Assembly (NCBI GenBank): GCA_030151565.1 | Contig: JASLDM010000122.1 | Span: 1-55,107 of the forward strand | Source: Flavobacterium sp. | GTDB taxonomy: Bacteria; Bacteroidota; Bacteroidia; Flavobacteriales; Flavobacteriaceae | Direction of reading: 5' to 3' | Length of the DNA: 55,107 bases | Part shown: piece after piece, positions 51,126 to 55,107 of the stretch | Numbering within the stretch: the stretch's first letter is position 1 | How the letters are laid out: each line of letters opens with the position of its first letter | Program-made: the position numbers and the translations under genes | Notes under the pieces: generated by a model | Told to the model about the DNA's origin: nothing | Databases searched by the model: none | Seen by the model: only the letters and a program-made list of their open reading frames with translations

Positions 51126-53618
51126 TTATAAATTCTTTTTAATCCCTATCAGTACTCCATCCTTGATAAACTTACTTCCTTGATAGGATCTTATGTAATC
51201 AATACGAAAGAAGTTGACCTTACCAAAACCAAAGTTACTCAACCCAACATTCAACTCTTGATACGGTTTATTATCAGTTGTTATTGCATTGTGGTACCCC
51301 AAAACTGTATTCCAACTTGTACCTCGTAGCAGGGGTATTTTGTTCATAATAAATCCTTTAAAATCATATTCAAGATGTGTTTCTACAAATGATTTATCCG
51401 TACTTAAACTATAGTAAGGCAACAAGCCAAACGACTTCAAATAACTTGAATCCAAGTTTAAATGCGTTTCATTACCTGCAAAATGTTTTCTATCTACAAA
51501 AGAGATTCCTTCTCTACCAAAGTAATGTCCGGCCTTTACATTGTAGTCAAAGACTCCTTTATTGGTAACAGAAATTGATTGACTCAGATTAGCTTGAACA
51601 AAATCATAATTATATCTCTTTTCACTACCAGCAAATCCCTTCTCGTAAAAAAGATTAATACGAGGATAATTCTTATTAGGCATATAATACTTCTTGTCTG
51701 GATAGCTGATAATGCGCTGTCCTAAATAAATATCCGCAGAAAAACTGAACTTGTATAAATGATGTTGCTCAATTGGAGCGCTTAGAAAATCATCCGGTTG
51801 TAAAGGATTATTTGAGATATATGTTCTACTTCCAGTATAAAAAGATCCATTTGTAGTATTAAAAAGCGGTTTTCTTTGTTCATATCCTGCAGATGCTCCA
51901 ATATGCAATGCGTGATCTAAAACATTTGTAGCGAATCCAACATAGACTTCTTCATTATTGTAATACTTTGCAAAGTTTTTACGCATTAGTAAGGAGTAAA
52001 GAGCATTCATATACTCTGCAATATTTGAAGAATAGAACTGTTTTATTTTCGTTCCTCCTTTCGCATAGATATACGTTTTGTTTTCATCTCCAAAATAATG
52101 AGAAATACTCCCAAAAGGTCTTAACCTTTCTGAAGCAAAGCCATAATCAAGATTTGTATTTATATGCGTTGAAGACTTCTGCTCTTTATTGTAAAAAGAC
52201 ACGCCTAGATTAGTATTTAAATTTAGTCCTTGAACAGTATTGAATCCAATATTATTAGGGCTTACAACACCTGAATAACGAAAGTGAAACTTTTCGTTTG
52301 GTGCCATATAGTTATATCCTCCAACTATATCTCCGAGATGAAACTTGTTGAACTTACGACGGATACTATCTTTATATGCAGGCGATTCCTTTACTAAGCG
52401 AATACTATCCTTGAATTGATAATCACGAATCTCTTCTTCTGTCAATGAAAATAATCTATTCGCATTCCAAAAACTATCTTCTTTTTTATTTACGTCCTTG
52501 GCATAAGAGAGTAACTCCTTACCAAAATCAGCTCTCGTAAAGTTTGGCTGAAAGTTATAATTATTAAACACACTCAAGAAAACTCCCTTTGCCTTCAACC
52601 CTAATACGCCAAAAACGAACTCGATATTCTGGCTTTTCTTTATCCAATTATTCACTTTTTCATCATAAAAGAAACTTTGGCTAATATTCATAGTTTCAAT
52701 CATCGGCTGTTGTACGCTTGTTCCTGTAATCTCCAAATCTACTCCATAAATAGCAGCGTTAGAATCATCAAGAAAGATATACCCCGAAAATGCTGGTTGT
52801 GTTTTAACCTTAGGCATTACCTTAACCTTGTTTATCAAACGATTATTATCTTTAAAGGTTGCCTCTAATTTATACTTATAATAAGAAAACGCATTATCTG
52901 CAATTGGCGAGATTAATTTCACATCAAAGTCTGCTATGCTTATGTGATTATCATAAAAATCGTAAAATGATTCATCAGCAGAGTTAAAGCTATACCCGCT
53001 ATTTGAACCACTAACTTTAGATGCTGTAATATGTTCTCTAAACTGATTCGGCTTTTGATACTTTACTTCAGATACTGTTTCAGACAAATAAACAACTCCT
53101 TTACCTAAAGAATCAATTCCACTATTCATTACAGCTCCCTCATCAATCTTCTTGCGAATCATTTTAGGTATCGCTAACGTTTTAACCAATCCCTTAGAAT
53201 AGAAGTCTACCGTAAAACTCCCAGTAGAATTTGTATTATCTCTCTTCTTACGAATTGCCTTTTTTATTAAATAATCTGCCGAATCATTGCCTACTTGGAT
53301 CACAATGTCATCCAATAGACTACTTTCTTCTTCTAAAACTACGTCTTGTAAAAGCAAGGCTCCGTTATATTCGATTTTAATTCTCTTTGACTTATATCCC
53401 AATAGTTGATAAACGAGCGAATATGTTTTAGCTTCCTCTAATTTAAGGTTTAACTCATAATTTCCGTTTTCGTTACTGATTACCCCTTGTTGGGTTTCTT
53501 CAACAACTACAGTCACAAAGCTTATAGGCACCCCCTTATCATTGTAAACAGTTCCTTTTATTTGTCCAAAAGAAAGCACACTAATAAGGAATGTAAAAAT
53601 TAAAAAAGAATATTTCAT
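51126..53618 (-). CDS. DUF5686 outer-membrane protein with carboxypeptidase-like domain
   Basis: An 830-residue outer-membrane protein. A signal peptide (to about residue 18) is followed by a carboxypeptidase-regulatory-like domain (19-100, IKGTVYNDKGVPISFVTVVV) and the DUF5686 region, which has a soluble middle and a C-terminal barrel of about 450 residues (for example NKYKINLFYEKG-like strands). The function is unknown. Unlike TonB-dependent receptors it has no plug domain. It is a single-gene unit. No consensus promoter was found; a 10-bp palindrome AGACATGTCT lies at 53653-53662, about 35 bases before the ATG. Confidence 0.87.
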   Translation of the reverse strand: MKYSFLIFTFLISVLSFGQIKGTVYNDKGVPISFVTVVVEETQQGVISNENGNYELNLKLEEAKTYSLVYQLLGYKSKRIKIEYNGALLLQDVVLEEESSLLDDIVIQVGNDSADYLIKKAIRKKRDNTNSTGSFTVDFYSKGLVKTLAIPKMIRKKIDEGAVMNSGIDSLGKGVVYLSETVSEVKYQKPNQFREHITASKVSGSNSGYSFNSADESFYDFYDNHISIADFDVKLISPIADNAFSYYKYKLEATFKDNNRLINKVKVMPKVKTQPAFSGYIFLDDSNAAIYGVDLEITGTSVQQPMIETMNISQSFFYDEKVNNWIKKSQNIEFVFGVLGLKAKGVFLSVFNNYNFQPNFTRADFGKELLSYAKDVNKKEDSFWNANRLFSLTEEEIRDYQFKDSIRLVKESPAYKDSIRRKFNKFHLGDIVGGYNYMAPNEKFHFRYSGVVSPNNIGFNTVQGLNLNTNLGVSFYNKEQKSSTHINTNLDYGFASERLRPFGSISHYFGDENKTYIYAKGGTKIKQFYSSNIAEYMNALYSLLMRKNFAKYYNNEEVYVGFATNVLDHALHIGASAGYEQRKPLFNTTNGSFYTGSRTYISNNPLQPDDFLSAPIEQHHLYKFSFSADIYLGQRIISYPDKKYYMPNKNYPRINLFYEKGFAGSEKRYNYDFVQANLSQSISVTNKGVFDYNVKAGHYFGREGISFVDRKHFAGNETHLNLDSSYLKSFGLLPYYSLSTDKSFVETHLEYDFKGFIMNKIPLLRGTSWNTVLGYHNAITTDNKPYQELNVGLSNFGFGKVNFFRIDYIRSYQGSKFIKDGVLIGIKKNL

Positions 53619-53797
53619 CTTATAGCTATTTAGTTAGTAATACATTAGACGAAGACATGTCTATGTTTGTTACACTTTTTCAATTAAATATGATACTCCC
53701 TACTAAATGTCGATCCTTCTTTTATTCCGCAAACTTCTAAATTGTAGAAAATTAAATCAAAGGGAATAATAAAGTTTAATAAAATCAATCTGTTTCG

Positions 53798-53805
53798 TAT
53801 TTTTG
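53798..53805 (+). promoter_or_regulatory. Promoter -7 element for the PaaE-like reductase
   Basis: TATTTTTG, an exact consensus match 22 bases before the ATG at 53828. The leader holds four short AAAC repeats. Confidence 0.5.
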
Positions 53806-53827
53806 TTAACAAACAAACAAACTGATT

Positions 53828-54877
53828 ATGTCTAAATTTAATGTATTAACTGTAAAAGAGGTTCGTCAAGAAACACCTAATGCAGTTTCTATTTTATTCG
53901 ATATCCCTGAAGCGTTACAAGCGGACTATACGTTTACGGCAGGACAATATCTAAATATCAAATATTCTTTTGAAGGAAAAGAGATTCGTCGTGCTTACTC
54001 TATTTGTACTCCTCCTAAAAGCAAAGAGATTCGCGTGGTTGTTAAAAAGGTACCTTACGGTGCATTTTCTTCATATGCTAATACCGAATTACGAGCAGGA
54101 GATACACTAAATGTACAAACACCAGAAGGTCGTTTCACATTAGAACCAGATACAAAAGCGACTAATAATTACGCAGCTTTTGTTGCTGGAAGTGGAATTA
54201 CACCAGTATTATCAATAATAAAAACGGTTTTAGAGGAAGAACCTCAAAGCACTTTTGTTTTGGTTTATGGTAATAAATCTATAGAAGAAACGATCTTTCA
54301 TAAAGAAATTCATGCACTACAACAGCAATTTGTCAATCGCTTTTTTGTACATTTTGTATATTCTCAAAGCAAAGAAGCAGATTCGTTATTCGGAAGAATT
54401 GAAAAAGCAGCTGTAAATTTTGTGCTGAACAATAAACACAAAGAAAAAACATTTGATCGTTATTTCTTATGTGGACCAGAAGATATGATTACTACGGTAA
54501 GTACTATTCTGAAAGAACGCCATGTATCGGAAGATCAAATTTCTTTTGAAATCTTTACACCTAATAATGACGGAAACAATCCTATTGAAGTAGAAGGTGC
54601 TGCTAAAGTTACAGTGTTGGTAGATGATGAAGAAACGAGCTTTACGATGTCTAAAAAAGTAGTTTTATTAGACGCAGTTTTAAAACAAGGCATCGACGCT
54701 CCTTACTCTTGTCAAGGAGGTATTTGTAGTTCTTGTATGTGTAGAGTTCTAAAAGGTTCTGCTGAGATGAAGAAAAACTCTATTCTTTCGGACTCTGAAA
54801 TTGCGGAAGGACTTATTCTTTCTTGTCAAGCCATTGTTACATCTGATGAAATTTATGTGGATTACGACGATGTTTAA
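53828..54877 (+). CDS. PaaE-like FAD/2Fe-2S oxidoreductase
   Basis: A 349-residue flavoprotein reductase of the class found in phenylacetyl-CoA epoxidase (PaaE/PaaK). The FAD site is RAYS (55-58), the NAD(P) site GSGITP (121-126), and a plant-type 2Fe-2S cluster has C295, C300, C303 and C333. It passes electrons from NAD(P)H to an oxygenase or other acceptor. The paaABCD genes are not next to it, so its partner may be different. A strong terminator separates it from argH. Confidence 0.88.
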   Translation: MSKFNVLTVKEVRQETPNAVSILFDIPEALQADYTFTAGQYLNIKYSFEGKEIRRAYSICTPPKSKEIRVVVKKVPYGAFSSYANTELRAGDTLNVQTPEGRFTLEPDTKATNNYAAFVAGSGITPVLSIIKTVLEEEPQSTFVLVYGNKSIEETIFHKEIHALQQQFVNRFFVHFVYSQSKEADSLFGRIEKAAVNFVLNNKHKEKTFDRYFLCGPEDMITTVSTILKERHVSEDQISFEIFTPNNDGNNPIEVEGAAKVTVLVDDEETSFTMSKKVVLLDAVLKQGIDAPYSCQGGICSSCMCRVLKGSAEMKKNSILSDSEIAEGLILSCQAIVTSDEIYVDYDDV

Positions 54878-54892
54878 TAAACTCTAAATACA

Positions 54893-54931
54893 ACAAAAGC
54901 GTCTGCAAAATAAATTTGCAGACGCTTTTGT
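54893..54931. terminator. Bidirectional terminator between the PaaE-like reductase and argH
   Basis: A perfect 17-bp stem ACAAAAGCGTCTGCAAA / TTTGCAGACGCTTTTGT with a five-base loop. It serves both converging genes. Confidence 0.93.
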
Positions 54932-54946
54932 ATTATGTTTCTGGAC

Positions 54947-55107
54947 TTAAATCTGAACTAAAGCTTCTAGTTTTTCATTTACTTGGTCAAAGCCAAAGCC
55001 ACTATATACATAGTCAAACTCTGCTTTGATTGCCTCGTTCATCAAGTTACCTATACTTCCTTCATGCGTATGATTCACCTCTTTCGAAGGTTTATACGTT
55101 CCTTCCT
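54947..55107 (-). CDS. argH: Argininosuccinate lyase, C-terminal end only (runs off the window)
   Basis: The last 52 residues of a minus-strand gene whose start lies beyond the window. The segment VNHTHEGSIGNL closely resembles the C-terminal region of argininosuccinate lyase of Bacteroidota, which splits argininosuccinate into arginine and fumarate. The last residues are KLEALVQI. The catalytic serine loop and most of the protein are not visible, so the call rests on this end only. Confidence 0.75.
   Translation of the reverse strand, partial: EGTYKPSKEVNHTHEGSIGNLMNEAIKAEFDYVYSGFGFDQVNEKLEALVQI

Noticed and set aside
1..55107. tRNA, rRNA, insertion sequence, prophage or integrative element
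   Set aside because: Gaps were read for tRNA arms (such as GTTCGA), transposase or integrase genes and terminal inverted repeats. None were seen; most gaps are short and hold promoters or terminators.

Overview
The window looks like ordinary chromosome from a member of the Bacteroidota, most likely family Flavobacteriaceae (a Flavobacterium or Myroides-like organism; the genus cannot be fixed from this sequence alone). The evidence is AT-rich DNA, SusC-like and DUF5686 outer-membrane proteins with a carboxypeptidase-like N-terminal domain, the type IX secretion protein PorZ beside recO, a complete Bat (aerotolerance) operon, and many promoters of the Bacteroidota form TAnnTTTG close to the start codon. 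I see no rRNA, tRNA, CRISPR array, insertion sequence, prophage or integrase.

Layout. 1-7.6 kb (minus): a TonB-dependent receptor, then a tight operon read as DUF3108 protein, tryptophan 2,3-dioxygenase, M23 lipoprotein, pgi. 7.6-10.2 kb (minus): hmgA-hppD for tyrosine/phenylalanine catabolism, followed by a structured leader or small RNA. 10.4-14.4 kb (minus): uvrC and a patatin/outer-membrane barrel protein. 14.5-16.3 kb (plus): AstE-like zinc hydrolase, 5-formyl-THF cyclo-ligase, small basic lipoprotein. 16.4-25.2 kb (minus): lspA, DksA-like protein, ileS, recO, porZ, cystathionine gamma-synthase family enzyme. 25.3-33.7 kb (plus): RsiV-like lipoprotein, polysaccharide flippase, dut, sugar nucleotidyltransferase, DUF4292 lipoprotein, EnvC-like protein, 3-hydroxyanthranilate dioxygenase (nbaC), ALDH7-type aldehyde dehydrogenase. 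33.8-36.3 kb (minus): beta-barrel protein, PPP phosphatase, AlbA_2 protein. 36.5-45.5 kb (plus): moxR-DUF58-BatD/DUF4381-like-batA-batB-batC-batD-batE. 45.5-55.1 kb: cvpA-like, a small conserved protein, pheS, DUF4252 lipoprotein, a PadR regulator with two related membrane proteins, a heme lipoprotein, a DUF5686 protein, a PaaE-like reductase, and the 3' end of argH running off the window.

How the genes work together. Two aromatic amino-acid routes are partly present: tryptophan (kynA, nbaC) and tyrosine/phenylalanine (hppD, hmgA); their remaining steps lie elsewhere. Cell-envelope work dominates: lipoprotein maturation (lspA), T9SS cargo processing (porZ), murein hydrolase control (M23 and EnvC-like), surface polysaccharide export, and the Bat complex of VWA and TPR proteins served by a MoxR ATPase.

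I found no clearly new multi-gene system. The points most worth a second look are: an isoleucyl-tRNA synthetase whose HxGH signature reads GIHH; a promoter-hairpin-hairpin-terminator element upstream of the DUF3108/kynA operon; a PadR regulator paired with two paralogous HAAS-like membrane proteins; a 14-bp perfect palindrome plus extra half-site in the promoter of a heme lipoprotein; and a 338-bp intergenic region with three 11-bp tandem repeats.
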